NCBI RefSeq assembly: GCF_014170335.1
Contig: NZ_LZZS01000041.1
Span: 1-47,217 of the forward strand
Reading direction: 5' to 3'
Length of the DNA stretch: 47,217 bases
From: Achromobacter sp. UMC46
Lineage (GTDB): Bacteria; Pseudomonadota; Gammaproteobacteria; Burkholderiales; Burkholderiaceae_B
Below the pieces are notes generated by a model. That model saw nothing but the letters and a program-made list of their open reading frames with translations, was not told where the DNA came from and ran no database searches. This document shows positions 7,520 through 15,460 of this stretch, in pieces (positions within the stretch are counted from its first letter, which is position 1; every line of letters starts with the position of its first letter). A program made the position numbers and the translations under genes.

Positions 7520-8169
7520 TGCTTACGGGATTCACGTTCTATCACTACTGGATGGTGGCCGGTTACGCGCTGCTGTTCGTGGCGGTGCATTTGCTGCTGG
7601 TCTTGGCGGCGTTGCGCTATGCCGGCCGACGCACGCCCGCGTGGCCGTTTGGCGCGGTCGCCGCGATGCTGGCGGTGGCCATCGCCGGCTTGTCCTTCGG
7701 CAACATGCAGCGCAGCGACTTGGCGGCCGGGCTGGAGCAGCGCATCGGCCCGGAGTTGGGAGGCGTTTGCCGGCAAGCCGAACAACTGATCGCGGACAGG
7801 GGCGGCGACGCCTCGCCCGACGACGAACCGCTGCGCGAGAAAATCCGGCAGGCCCTGCGGTCCCACTTCTCACAAGCGGCTCGGAGCCGCTTTGAAGACG
7901 ACCGGTTTGCCCCCGTATCCGTGGTGGAATCAGGACAGGATCCGAAATGGGGCGATCTGGTGATCGCGCTGCGAACGCATGGCGCGGGCCGCGACCCCGT
8001 GCATGTCGGTTGCTACAACCAGTACGAGCATCGCTACAGCGGCTTTTCCGGCGCCACCAAGCCGTACTGGCGCTGGGATGCCGACCCGATCCCGTTCGAG
8101 AACATCGTGTTTTTCCGTCAGGACCCGCGTGGCCAGCCTGGGGTGAGCTATGAGGCCGCGGGGCAATAA
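7519..8169 (+). CDS. Hypothetical two-TM protein
   Basis: 216-residue protein, second in the unit. Two N-terminal membrane helices (YWMVAGYALLFVAVHLLLVL and WPFGAVAAMLAVAIAGLSFG) precede a soluble domain of about 150 residues containing a charged helix (DDEPLREKIRQALRSHFSQA) and a C-terminal part with cysteine and aromatic residues (VHVGCYNQYEHRYSGFSG, KPYWRWDADPIPFENIVFF). The start at 7519 is fixed by the ATGA overlap with the previous gene; the open frame continues upstream only as a shadow. Function unknown. Confidence 0.7.
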   Translation: MLTGFTFYHYWMVAGYALLFVAVHLLLVLAALRYAGRRTPAWPFGAVAAMLAVAIAGLSFGNMQRSDLAAGLEQRIGPELGGVCRQAEQLIADRGGDASPDDEPLREKIRQALRSHFSQAARSRFEDDRFAPVSVVESGQDPKWGDLVIALRTHGAGRDPVHVGCYNQYEHRYSGFSGATKPYWRWDADPIPFENIVFFRQDPRGQPGVSYEAAGQ

Positions 8170-8179
8170 GGGGATGCAA

Positions 8180-8629
8180 ATGAATCGGCAAGACTATCAA
8201 GCCGCGCTGCGGCGCGTGTTGGACCGGCATACCGACAACGCACAAGCGCGCTTGGCCGCGCTGATCGCGGCCCTGCCTGAAAGGGCCCGCGAGATTCACG
8301 TCGGCATCTTCCCCGACCAGGACGGCGAGGGCACGTTCTCGGTTGTCGTCAGCCTGGAAGGCCCCGACCTTTATGTGCTGAACAAGGCGGTGGATGCCCA
8401 TCGGACCTTGTTCGACGTCCGGCACACCGCCACCGGCGTAACGCCGGCCGTGCCGACGTTCGCTCCCGATAGGGCCGGCTTTGTCGTGCAGGATGCCATC
8501 GTCGATACGGCGGCGGACTGGATCGAAGCGCTGTGGGCAAGCGTCGGGCGGGGCAAGTCGCCGTTGCCCGGACTGATCTATGGCGATGACGACGCCGGCA
8601 CGTCGATGCCGCGCGAATTGCCTGTGTGA
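8180..8629 (+). CDS. DUF6389-like protein
   Basis: 149-residue soluble protein resembling DUF6389: an N-terminal helix (MNRQDYQAALRRVLDRHTDN), a short beta domain (IHVGIFPDQDGEGTFSVVVSLEGPDLYVLN region) and a C-terminal helix (DWIEALWASVGRG). The start at 8180 is supported by AAGGGG about 6 bases upstream; ATG 8174 is an alternative. It begins 10 bases after the previous stop, so it is the third gene of the 7088-8629 unit. DUF6389 has no assigned function that I know of. Confidence 0.7.
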   Translation: MNRQDYQAALRRVLDRHTDNAQARLAALIAALPERAREIHVGIFPDQDGEGTFSVVVSLEGPDLYVLNKAVDAHRTLFDVRHTATGVTPAVPTFAPDRAGFVVQDAIVDTAADWIEALWASVGRGKSPLPGLIYGDDDAGTSMPRELPV

Positions 8630-8719
8630 GGCAATCGCCAGCGCGCCGGCACGCCAAACAAGGACGAGGCCGCAGCTGGGGTATAAACGAAACCCGTCCG
8701 TTCAGAGCAAAGGAATCTC

Positions 8720-9484
8720 GTGTCGAGCAAACTCGGGGCAGGTCGCTTTTTCGCAGCGACAGCTGGCGTCATCCGGCAGCAGGGCCGGTCCATGTTGGCC
8801 GCCGCGCCGTGGTCGCTTGCGGTGTTCACGCTATCTCTGCCGTTCGCCTTGGCGGACACCCCGCTGTATCGGCTGGCGGATCTGGTGTTTGTCGCGCTGA
8901 CGCTGATCAATCTGATCGCGTTCGCGCGCATGACGTTCGCCTGGCACAGGGTCGTCGTCCTGGGGAACGCCCCGCGCGACGCAACCGCACGCGGCGGCAC
9001 CGCCGAGGCCAAACACCTCGTCCTGCTGGGCGCGATCGCCATCGCGGTCGGGGCCTTGGCGCGCGCCACCGGCAATCTGCCGTTTGTGGTCTACGTGCTG
9101 CTGAACGGCGCGGAAGACATCAGGTTTTGGGGCGCATTGATCGCGTCGGCGACGGTCATCTGGCTGCCGGTCCTGTACGCGCTTGCGACGTATGGGCTGA
9201 GCCTGCCGCGCGTCGCCGCGACCGGTGATTATGGCTTTGGCAACATCCGCGCGGCAATGCCCTACCCGCGTTGGCCGCTGATGCTCGTGCTGCTGGCGCT
9301 GGTCGTCGTGGCCGGTTTCACGGCGAGTGTGCTGTCCCCGCTGACGTACACATTCGTGACGGGCACTGATGTGGCCTATGCCGCGTTGGGCGTCGTGCTT
9401 TGTGTCCTGGCAACGTTCGTCGTGATGGCTATGTATGCGGTCGCGTATCGCGATTCAAAGGGCAGGGCGGGCGAAGGCGCGTAA
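8720..9484 (+). CDS. Hypothetical membrane protein, ~6 TM
   Basis: 254-residue integral membrane protein starting with GTG at 8720 behind an AAAGGA site. About six hydrophobic helices are visible: WSLAVFTLSLPFALA, LADLVFVALTLINLIAF, LVLLGAIAIAVGALA, FWGALIASATVIWLPVL, WPLMLVLLALVVVAGF and AALGVVLCVLATFVVMAM. A conserved-looking ARMTFAWHRVVVLG loop follows the second helix. It is 90 bases after the DUF6389-like gene and may be in the same transcript. No family recognised. Confidence 0.7.
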   Translation: MSSKLGAGRFFAATAGVIRQQGRSMLAAAPWSLAVFTLSLPFALADTPLYRLADLVFVALTLINLIAFARMTFAWHRVVVLGNAPRDATARGGTAEAKHLVLLGAIAIAVGALARATGNLPFVVYVLLNGAEDIRFWGALIASATVIWLPVLYALATYGLSLPRVAATGDYGFGNIRAAMPYPRWPLMLVLLALVVVAGFTASVLSPLTYTFVTGTDVAYAALGVVLCVLATFVVMAMYAVAYRDSKGRAGEGA

Positions 9485-9565
9485 CGGTTTCGGGCCCGCG
9501 GCGGCCAGATCAGCTTTCCTGGCTTTCTCTACGCAGTGTGCAAGGTCCGCAACAGGCGCCTTGCG

Positions 9566-9886
9566 TCATTGCCCGGCTGCGCCATGGAAGCACTCCCAAG
9601 CGGCCTCCTCGATGCCCTGAATCACGGTGCCGTCTTCATCCGTGATCGTGAACGCCTGCTGGCTGTCCCCGATGCTGGCCTCCCCGTCCAGACCCAGCAG
9701 CAGCGCGTACATCGTGTCTTTAACCACGGTGTCGAGGACGCCCTGCATCTGAACGGATTGCTCGGCAGACAGCCCCATTTCCCGGACCTTGGCGGCGACC
9801 TCGCTGGCCGCCTCCGGCGCCGTGAAGGCGGCCAGCAGCTCGGCCCTTAGCGCATTCCAGTTGGCGACAAATTCCTTTGCGTCCAT
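9566..9886 (-). CDS. Hypothetical small acidic protein
   Basis: 106-residue acidic, largely helical protein (FVANWNALRAELLAAFTAPE, then AAKVREMGLSAEQSVQMQGV), ending in a small beta segment (QQAFTITDEDGTVIQGIEEA) and WECFHGAAGQ. It has no signal sequence and no recognised family. The size, acidity and position after a secreted-protein gene would fit an immunity or binding protein, but nothing in the sequence shows this. It starts 17 bases downstream of the 9904-10977 gene on the same strand and is probably cotranscribed with it. Confidence 0.65.
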   Translation of the reverse strand: MDAKEFVANWNALRAELLAAFTAPEAASEVAAKVREMGLSAEQSVQMQGVLDTVVKDTMYALLLGLDGEASIGDSQQAFTITDEDGTVIQGIEEAAWECFHGAAGQ

Positions 9887-9903
9887 TCCTCACCTTTCGA
9901 ATC

Positions 9904-10977
9904 CTAGTCCGTCCCCACGGCCCGGATCTGGTTCGGCGTCGCCTCGGACGCCGGCTTGTAGTACAGCGTGGGCGCCCGGTACTTAAGGTCGCGCAGCGCT
10001 GCCTCCAGCTCGGGCAAATTGAAGCTGCCCGCGCCGGGCGCCTGCCGGAAATCTTCCAGGCTGGCAGGCAGGCGCGTCAACGTCAGCGAATCCATCGTGC
10101 AGGTGGGGCCGAGGGACGTGTCTTCGCACGAATCCGGCGTCATGACCGGCTGGTCGACAGGCAACACGAATCCATCCGTCAGCACCGCTTCCCCCGCTTC
10201 GAGCGTGATCGCGGCGATCGGCGAGAAAGTCAGTTCGGCTTCGATGCCGGGCGCCGGCACGGCGTCCGCCTCTCCCGCATTGAAGGCGATCTCGCCGTTG
10301 ATCCGCCAGTACACCTCGCGCGCTGCCTCGTCGCAACCGCCGCCCGCCCGCAACATCACCTCGCAGCCCTTGCCCAGGCCGTCGTCGTCCTCTTGCCCGG
10401 TTTTCGCTTGAGGCGCGGTCATCTTGAATTCGCGGTCCACCGTGTAATCCAGCGTCGCGATGCCGATCTTCTTCAGCCGCTCCATGGCGCTCTGCGGCGG
10501 CACCGTTTCGGGCAATTCGGTACGAGGCTGATGATAAGTAATGCGGTTGAGCCGGTATTCACCCGGCCACACCGGAATCACCTGATACAGCAGCTTGCCG
10601 CGCACCGTCTGGAACTGCGGCCCGGGGTCCGTCGGTTTCAGCTTGTGGTCCCCCGCGCCGGCGCTGATCGCGGTGTCCTTTTCCGACTTGTGGTTCCAGC
10701 GCATGAACGTGCTGCGCTGACGCACGAAGCGGTCGCGCGTCGCGTCGTCATTGAAATCACGCGGGGGCTCGGCGTCCAGGTTCAGGGTCGGAATCACCAG
10801 CAACGCCATTCCCTCCTGCCGCGCATTACCCAGCAATCCGTCCACGTTCACGCGATGACGCTCCACCAGCGCCGCGGTGCGCCCGGCGAAATCCGGTGCG
10901 GCGGGCTGGGCAAGCGCCAGCGATGGGGTGAAAAGGGCGATCAGGCAAACGCGGACAAGCGGGGGGAAAAACGGCAT
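9904..10977 (-). CDS. Hypothetical exported protein
   Basis: 357-residue protein from ATG 10977, which is preceded by AGGA and starts directly with a signal peptide (MPFFPPLVRVCLIALFTPSL then ALAQ). The mature protein lacks membrane helices; it has strands such as RGKLLYQVIPVWPGEYRLNR and EAELTFSPIAAITLEAGEAV, and paired cysteines (CEVMLRAGGGCDE; SCEDTSLGPTC) suggesting disulfides. It is probably a soluble or outer-membrane-associated periplasmic protein. No family recognised. The downstream small acidic protein may act with it. Confidence 0.65.
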   Translation of the reverse strand: MPFFPPLVRVCLIALFTPSLALAQPAAPDFAGRTAALVERHRVNVDGLLGNARQEGMALLVIPTLNLDAEPPRDFNDDATRDRFVRQRSTFMRWNHKSEKDTAISAGAGDHKLKPTDPGPQFQTVRGKLLYQVIPVWPGEYRLNRITYHQPRTELPETVPPQSAMERLKKIGIATLDYTVDREFKMTAPQAKTGQEDDDGLGKGCEVMLRAGGGCDEAAREVYWRINGEIAFNAGEADAVPAPGIEAELTFSPIAAITLEAGEAVLTDGFVLPVDQPVMTPDSCEDTSLGPTCTMDSLTLTRLPASLEDFRQAPGAGSFNLPELEAALRDLKYRAPTLYYKPASEATPNQIRAVGTD

Positions 10978-11094
10978 CGTTCTGGGTTCCTGTTTCCGAG
11001 GCGGGAAGGAACGGGGCATTGCAAGAGGCAGGGCCAGGCAATACCCCGGCGGGGAAAGGCGGGGCCATGATATCGCGTCAGCAGCGCCTCTTCC

Positions 11095-11709
11095 TTAACA
11101 GCCGGTCTGCGTGGCCAGCCACACCGTCGCGCCGCCGCACGCCGGATCTTCCTGCTGATGCCGAACCACCGAGAATCCGTTTTCCGCCAGTAGTTGGCGA
11201 TATTCGCAAGCATCCAGACTGCCGTGATAAAGCGGCTTGCCTTCAAACGTCCCAATGGCTTCGCCCAACGCCGTGCCACTGGTGAACATCAACACCGCGC
11301 CCGGCGCGGCCAGGCGCCGAAAGATGGGGAACATCAGCCGCTGATCCTCGGGCCGAAGGTGGAAAAAGCTGTGCCAGGCGATCAATCCATGAAACGGTCC
11401 GATGCCAGCCAACTGCCGCATGTCGGCGGCGATCCAATGATGGTCGGGAAACGACGCCTTGGCCCGGGACAGCAGCGGCAACGAGGTATCGATGCCGGTG
11501 ATGCGGCAGCCGTTCTCGATCAGATGACGGGCGATGGGAACGCCAGTGCCGCAACCTACATCCAGCACTTGCGGATGGGGGACGGCAAGCCGTTCCAGGA
11601 AGGCGGTCAGCCAGGCGCGCTCGATCAATTCTGTAATCCGCAGCGCCGCAAACGCCGCAGCATGCGCTTGGTACAGGGCAATCACGTCGTCAGCGGGAGA
11701 GGAGGGCAT
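11095..11709 (-). CDS. SAM-dependent methyltransferase (class I)
   Basis: 204-residue class I methyltransferase. Motif I for S-adenosylmethionine is clear (VLDVGCGTGVPIARHL, residues ~48-63), followed by acidic motif II (ITGIDTSLPLLSRA), motif III (WIAADMRQL) and motif IV (GLIAWHSFFHL). The substrate cannot be told. It is shorter than many relatives because the C-terminal substrate region is short (ENGFSVVRHQQEDPACGG). It is monocistronic and ends close to the exported-protein gene start at 10977 on the same strand. Confidence 0.88.
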   Translation of the reverse strand: MPSSPADDVIALYQAHAAAFAALRITELIERAWLTAFLERLAVPHPQVLDVGCGTGVPIARHLIENGCRITGIDTSLPLLSRAKASFPDHHWIAADMRQLAGIGPFHGLIAWHSFFHLRPEDQRLMFPIFRRLAAPGAVLMFTSGTALGEAIGTFEGKPLYHGSLDACEYRQLLAENGFSVVRHQQEDPACGGATVWLATQTGC

Positions 11710-11765
11710 GTCAGGACTCTGGCAATGGGGATGCAGACATCTTAAAAGATGCGCATCACACCCGT

Positions 11766-11825
11766 CCTCTTGGGCAACGCCAGAGGACCAGGCGGCACCT
11801 CATGCCGCCTGCCCCTTGTTGCCCA
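11766..11825. terminator. Nested hairpins (terminator-like)
   Basis: Just past the end of the TonB-receptor relic on the minus strand lie an 8-bp stem AGGCGGCA/TGCCGCCT (11790-11797 with 11803-11810), a second stem CCTCT/AGAGG (11766-11770 with 11783-11787) and an outer stem TGGGCAAC/GTTGCCCA (11771-11778 with 11818-11825). A run of T is weak on both strands, so termination is probable but not certain. Confidence 0.5.
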
Positions 11826-11830
11826 GGCGT

Positions 11831-12013
11831 TCAGAACCGCCCGCGCAACGTCAACATCATGTTGCGCGGCGCGCCGTAGTTGTTGCGGTTCTCGACATAG
11901 CCCGGATACTCGTAATACACCTTGTCGAACAGATTGTTCACGTTCAACGCCGCCGTCCAATTCGACGTCACGTCATACGCGACCCGGGTGTTCCACACGC
12001 TGTAAGAAGGCCG
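11831..12013 (-). pseudogene. TonB-dependent receptor, C-terminal 60 residues only
   Basis: The last ~60 codons read RPSYSVWNTRVAYDVTSN, then NVNNLFDKVYYEYPG and finally MLTLRGRF before the stop. This is the typical final beta-strand region of a TonB-dependent (siderophore) outer-membrane receptor, ending in the usual terminal phenylalanine. The plug and the rest of the barrel are missing; upstream DNA changes abruptly to a FecR-like fragment in another frame at about 12013-12018. Confidence 0.8.
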
Positions 12014-12017
12014 GCGC

Positions 12018-12125
12018 CTGCAAACGCTCCCATACCAACGCATGCGCCGGCTGCACCCGCAGCCAGGCATCGAACGCCTGCCACGCCGACGCATCCGCCG
12101 TGTTGTATTGCAGCTTAACGAATAC
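12018..12125 (-). pseudogene. FecR-like anti-sigma fragment
   Basis: About 36 codons read VFVKLQYNTADASAWQAFDA then WLRVQPAHALVWERLQ, matching the N-terminal (DUF4880-type) domain of FecR regulators, in which a W-x-AF-x-WL-x-x-x-PAH-x-x-x-W-E-R pattern is characteristic. Both ends are missing. FecR genes normally sit just upstream of the receptor gene, so this is the other side of a deletion that removed the FecR C-terminus and most of the receptor. Confidence 0.65.
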
Positions 12126-12153
12126 CGGCCCAAGCCTGGTATTCGTCCCGCAT

Positions 12154-12180
12154 GCCCGCCGGAGCGGGCGGGTCTTTGTC
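12154..12180 (+). terminator. Relic hairpin followed by T-rich tract
   Basis: Stem GCCCGC/GCGGGC (12154-12159 with 12164-12169), extendable with the following GGG, then TCTTTGTCTTT on the plus strand. No plus-strand gene now ends here, so it is probably a leftover. A small inverted repeat CGAATACC/GGTATTCG (12119-12126, 12138-12145) precedes it. Confidence 0.4.
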
Positions 12181-12196
12181 TTTGGGCGGGCGCCTA

Positions 12197-12787
12197 CTAC
12201 TGCAACGACGCCGGCGCGTCGTGCAACATGCCGCAAGGGTCCGCATCCGCGCCGCAAGCCCGCGCCTGCTCTAGCAAGGCGTCCGCCAAGGTCCCCGAGT
12301 GATCGCACAAGCCTCCCACCCCGCCATCAGCGCCGCCATGCGCGCATGGCGATTGCCGCACCCAATCGTAATAGCCACTGCGACTGACGTGCAGTGCTTT
12401 GCATAGCCGCGCTACGCGGAACTGCTGCTGATGAGCTTGCACAAAGGCGTACCTCACGGCAGTTCCCGCGCAAAGTACGCTGCCGCTTTTTTTAAAGATG
12501 TCGCGCTCTTCCTTAACCTGCTCCAACTCGCGCTTGAGGCGCTGGATCTCGGTCTGTTCGTCGCTGCTAGTTCGGCCTTTATCGGGGAAAGAAATATCAG
12601 GCCCGTGTGTGGCGAGCTCCCTCATCCATCGGTAAATAATCGAGCGCTTCACACCCAGCATCAACGCCAGTTGGGTGCCAATAACCTGGCCTTGCTCCAA
12701 CTGGCGAACCGCCTCGACCTTGAACTCGCGGCTTTGGTGCTGGCGCTTGTCGCCGGTCGCACTGCTATCGGGCTTGGATTTATCCAT
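12197..12787 (-). pseudogene. IS3-family transposase, OrfA + start of OrfB
   Basis: The start ATG 12787 begins an IS3-family OrfA: MDKSKPDSSATGDKRQHQSR, HTH region QLALMLGVKRSIIYRWMREL and leucine-zipper helix EIQRLKRELEQVKEERDIFK. OrfB starts in the same frame (RYAFVQAHQQQFRVARLCKA then LHVSRSGYYDWVRQSP) because a seven-A tract at about 12487-12493 joins the two, where a -1 frameshift is usual. Family similarity stops near 12347; the DDE catalytic domain is absent. The final ~45 codons to the stop at 12197 (ending GMLHDAPASLQ) are not transposase and may be the 3' end of an unidentified host gene. Inactive. Confidence 0.8.
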
Positions 12788-12848
12788 GGGACACCTCGTT
12801 CAAGTATTGTCTACTTCTTCGGGCGTCCGGAAAACCCGGGCTAGCTCA
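12330..12848 (-). mobile_element. Truncated IS3-family element
   Basis: The remaining left part of an IS3-type element. Its outer end is probably at 12848, where the minus strand starts TGAGCTAGCCCGGGTTTTCC (TG start and CCGG-rich end are usual in this family). The right half, with the catalytic domain and right inverted repeat, is missing beyond about 12345. Exact inner boundary is uncertain. Confidence 0.65.
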
Positions 12849-12923
12849 GACTAAAATTTGGTGAATGACTCGTGCTCAATGCATCCCCGATGCAATCAAG
12901 GCCTACCACTTCTGAGAACACGC

Positions 12924-13751
12924 ATGCCTTACCCGATGCATATCCTGGTCAACGACTTTGCGATCAGAAGCTTCCGCGATACCGCAGACAAGGACTACGT
13001 CACTGCGCGAATGGCCTACCGAGCGCGGCTGATTCAGCCGTTCCTGTGGTCTGCCCTGCACAGCCTTGAGAAATACGTCAAAGGCATTTTGGTACTCAAT
13101 CGACTGAAGGCCCATATGGGCCACAGCGCAACTCCTGGCATCGAGAAAATGAAGCAGCAGGGAAAGTTCGAACTCGATCTCAGTGCCGATACACTCCAGT
13201 TCATCAAGGATCTCGAGGACTACGGGGCAGCGCGTCGATATTACGAGGTCTCATACAACATCCAGCCGTTCGATATTGTTCGATTCGACCGTGCAGTTTG
13301 GGAACTCCGAAGGTACTGTCAGCCACTGGACTATGGCATCGTCGACATAAGCGGCAAGACCGTGGGCTCGCTGACGCATGAACTTGACCGCATTCACAGT
13401 GCGAAGGCAATTCACGCCAAGGGGACATGCATCATAGGAGGCGTCTTAGAGAAGATCATCGAACAGAAGGGCCACCCAGCGCGTGGCGCATTAGTCTGGA
13501 ACAATCTTTTCTTTGGACCGTCACGACGCAAGAGAGTAAAGATGCGACCGGACTGGGAGGCCGGTAACTCACCGTTCTTCCTACATCCTGAGATCATCGA
13601 CGAGGTGATCAAATATGTCTACATCCCTAAGGACATCGCCGAAGGTGTGCGCCAATTCGCGAAAGAGAACGCAGCCGGCCAGACAAAAACAGAACTGGAT
13701 GCAAAGAAGGTATCGAAGCCCGCGGCCAAACCATCGGAAAGAACGAACTGA
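12924..13751 (+). CDS. Orphan HEPN-like protein
   Basis: 275 residues from ATG 12924. The N-terminal helix pair (DKDYVTARMAYRARLIQPFL then WSALHSLEKYVKGILVLNRL, followed by a GHS) resembles HEPN-domain proteins, helical nucleotide or RNA-binding modules found in toxins and defence proteins; the pattern 'F-W-x-A-x-x-x-LEK-x-x-K-x-I-L' is what I recognise. The rest, including GVLEKIIEQKGHPARGALVW and a basic tail (KKVSKPAAKPSERTN), is unfamiliar. GC content and codon use are lower than the neighbours, and it abuts the IS fragment, both signs of transfer. Ribosome-binding signal is weak; ATG 12936 is also possible. The HEPN call is tentative. Confidence 0.6.
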   Translation: MPYPMHILVNDFAIRSFRDTADKDYVTARMAYRARLIQPFLWSALHSLEKYVKGILVLNRLKAHMGHSATPGIEKMKQQGKFELDLSADTLQFIKDLEDYGAARRYYEVSYNIQPFDIVRFDRAVWELRRYCQPLDYGIVDISGKTVGSLTHELDRIHSAKAIHAKGTCIIGGVLEKIIEQKGHPARGALVWNNLFFGPSRRKRVKMRPDWEAGNSPFFLHPEIIDEVIKYVYIPKDIAEGVRQFAKENAAGQTKTELDAKKVSKPAAKPSERTN

Positions 13752-13903
13752 AGAGACGCCCGAGCGATTCCTTCAGAGGAGAAGGTGTCGAACTACAACT
13801 CGAGCCGTTCGGCAATTTAAACAGTAGTCTTGCACTCTTATCTCTTACGATCGCAGGTGGAGTTAGGTTGGGCCCCGCGAAACGCAGGCCCACCACAAAT
13901 CCA

Positions 13904-14872
13904 TCAATTCGGCTTCAAATCAATATCCCGAGCCACCGTCCCCAGAAGCTCATAGTCCGTGCGAGCCCGTTCAGTGGCCTGCTGCGACGTATTCCCGACG
14001 ATCACCCAGCCCAACTCCTTCAACTTGCGCTGCATCTCGGCATCCTTAAGGCTGGCGACCACCGCACCCTGTATCTTTTCAACAACCGCAGGCGGTGTGT
14101 CCTTGGGCGCAGCCAGACCAAACCACCCGGTCGGAACCAGCCCCGTGATGCCCAATTCCTTGGCAGTGGGTACCTGGGGATACCCTTCAAACCGATAATC
14201 GCTGGTGACGAACAGCGCGGTGGTTTTACCCGACGTGACGTACGGAATTTGCGAGGCGGCGTTGTCCATCATCGAATCCACGTGCCCGCCCAGGATGTCG
14301 TTGACGGCGGGCGCGGCCCCCTTATAGCCCAGGATGCTCAGATTCACCCCCGCCAGCTTGGCGAAGGCCGCCTGCGTCAGGTGCGCTTGGGTGCCAAGCC
14401 CGGCGTTCGCCGAAGAAAGGCCACCGGGCTTCGTGCTGCTTAACGCCTTGAACGCCGCGTAATCCTGCGCCGGAAACTGCTTGCCCACGACAAACACGAA
14501 CGGGACTTCCACGGCGATCGAGATCTGCGCCAGGTCCTCGACGGGGTTGTAGCGCAGCTTGTAGATGTGCGGATTGACCGCGATGGTGCCGCTTGCGCTG
14601 AGCAGCAGCGTATAGCCGTCGGGTGCGGCGCGCACGACGTGCTCGGTGGCGATCGAGCCGCCCGCGCCGGGTTTGCCGTCGACGATCACGGGTTGCCCCA
14701 GGCGCTTGGACATCGCTTCTGCCAGCAGGCGGGTCATCGTGTCCGACGCCGATCCCGGCGCATAGGGATAGATGATCGTGATCGGTTTGGCGGGGTAGGC
14801 GTCGGCGGCGTGAGCCGGCGTCAGCCCCACCGACAGGAGCAATGCAGTAATAGCGGTGCCAAGGCGTGTCAT
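13904..14872 (-). CDS. Bug-family (TctC-like) periplasmic receptor 1
   Basis: 322-residue solute receptor of the tripartite tricarboxylate transporter family. It has a signal peptide ending THAHAA-like (LTPAHAADAYPAKP), the family start YPAKPITIIYPYAPGSASD, the loop VDGKPGAGGSIATEHV, and the PDGYTLLLSASG segment. Bug receptors bind carboxylates or amino acids and usually act with a TctA/TctB permease, which is absent here. It starts 12 bases after the GAF gene behind an AGGGAG site, so they form an operon; the LysR gene at 15499 is divergent to it. Confidence 0.93.
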   Translation of the reverse strand: MTRLGTAITALLLSVGLTPAHAADAYPAKPITIIYPYAPGSASDTMTRLLAEAMSKRLGQPVIVDGKPGAGGSIATEHVVRAAPDGYTLLLSASGTIAVNPHIYKLRYNPVEDLAQISIAVEVPFVFVVGKQFPAQDYAAFKALSSTKPGGLSSANAGLGTQAHLTQAAFAKLAGVNLSILGYKGAAPAVNDILGGHVDSMMDNAASQIPYVTSGKTTALFVTSDYRFEGYPQVPTAKELGITGLVPTGWFGLAAPKDTPPAVVEKIQGAVVASLKDAEMQRKLKELGWVIVGNTSQQATERARTDYELLGTVARDIDLKPN

Positions 14873-14884
14873 CGTTTTCTCTCC

Positions 14885-15406
14885 CTACGGGCGGGTGGTA
14901 TGAATGATCTTTTGAATGATGGGAATAGCCATCGCGGCGTACCCGCTCAGTTCGGGCAGCATGTCCTGCCGATACCAGCCGGACTCGTGCAGCAGGTTCA
15001 GCGATGCGATGGTCTGCCCGTCCCATCGGACGGGCACATTCACGGCGCTCTCGCAGCCGAGTGAATGGATGAGTTCATGGTCTGGAAATGCGCGCGCGCA
15101 TTCTGCGCGGTCGACGCAGATTCGCGCCTTTCCCTCAAGCACGACCGTGGCGTAGAACTCGCTGTTTTCGCGGATGGGCTTGGCGCCGCCTGGCGGGTAG
15201 GCCTCGGGCTGGCTTGAAAAATACCGCAGGCTCTGCTCCGCCTCTCGGTCCAGCACCAACACCGTGAACAGCCGATAGCCGATCCGCGCGGCCAGCGCGC
15301 GGGCCAGCGCCTGCAGTCCGCGTTCGGGTTGGGGTGCTGCGGCCAGGGCCTGCGCCATGTCGCTTAGCGCCCGCGTCTGGGCCATGTTTTCTGTTGCGTT
15401 CGTCAC
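14885..15406 (-). CDS. GAF-domain protein
   Basis: 173-residue protein that is a single GAF domain: ALARALAARIGYRLFTVLVL, a middle REN-SEFYATVVLEGKA segment, and the usual last strands SAVNVPVRWDGQTIASLNLL. GAF domains bind small ligands. The start is GTG at 15406, with GAGGG 8 bases upstream. No output domain is attached, so it may be a ligand sensor or a stand-alone enzyme. It heads the operon with Bug receptor 1. The presence of a GAF protein next to a Bug receptor and a LysR regulator suggests sensing of the imported compound. Confidence 0.85.
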   Translation of the reverse strand: MTNATENMAQTRALSDMAQALAAAPQPERGLQALARALAARIGYRLFTVLVLDREAEQSLRYFSSQPEAYPPGGAKPIRENSEFYATVVLEGKARICVDRAECARAFPDHELIHSLGCESAVNVPVRWDGQTIASLNLLHESGWYRQDMLPELSGYAAMAIPIIQKIIHTTRP

Positions 15407-15460
15407 GGCTTGCCCTCATCTATCGGGAAAGGCATTTTGGCTGCCATTGGCCATAAGGCG

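Noticed and set aside
13869..13892. GGGCC...GGCCC hairpin after Bug receptor 1
   Set aside because: Short stem and no T tract on the minus strand; not called as terminator.
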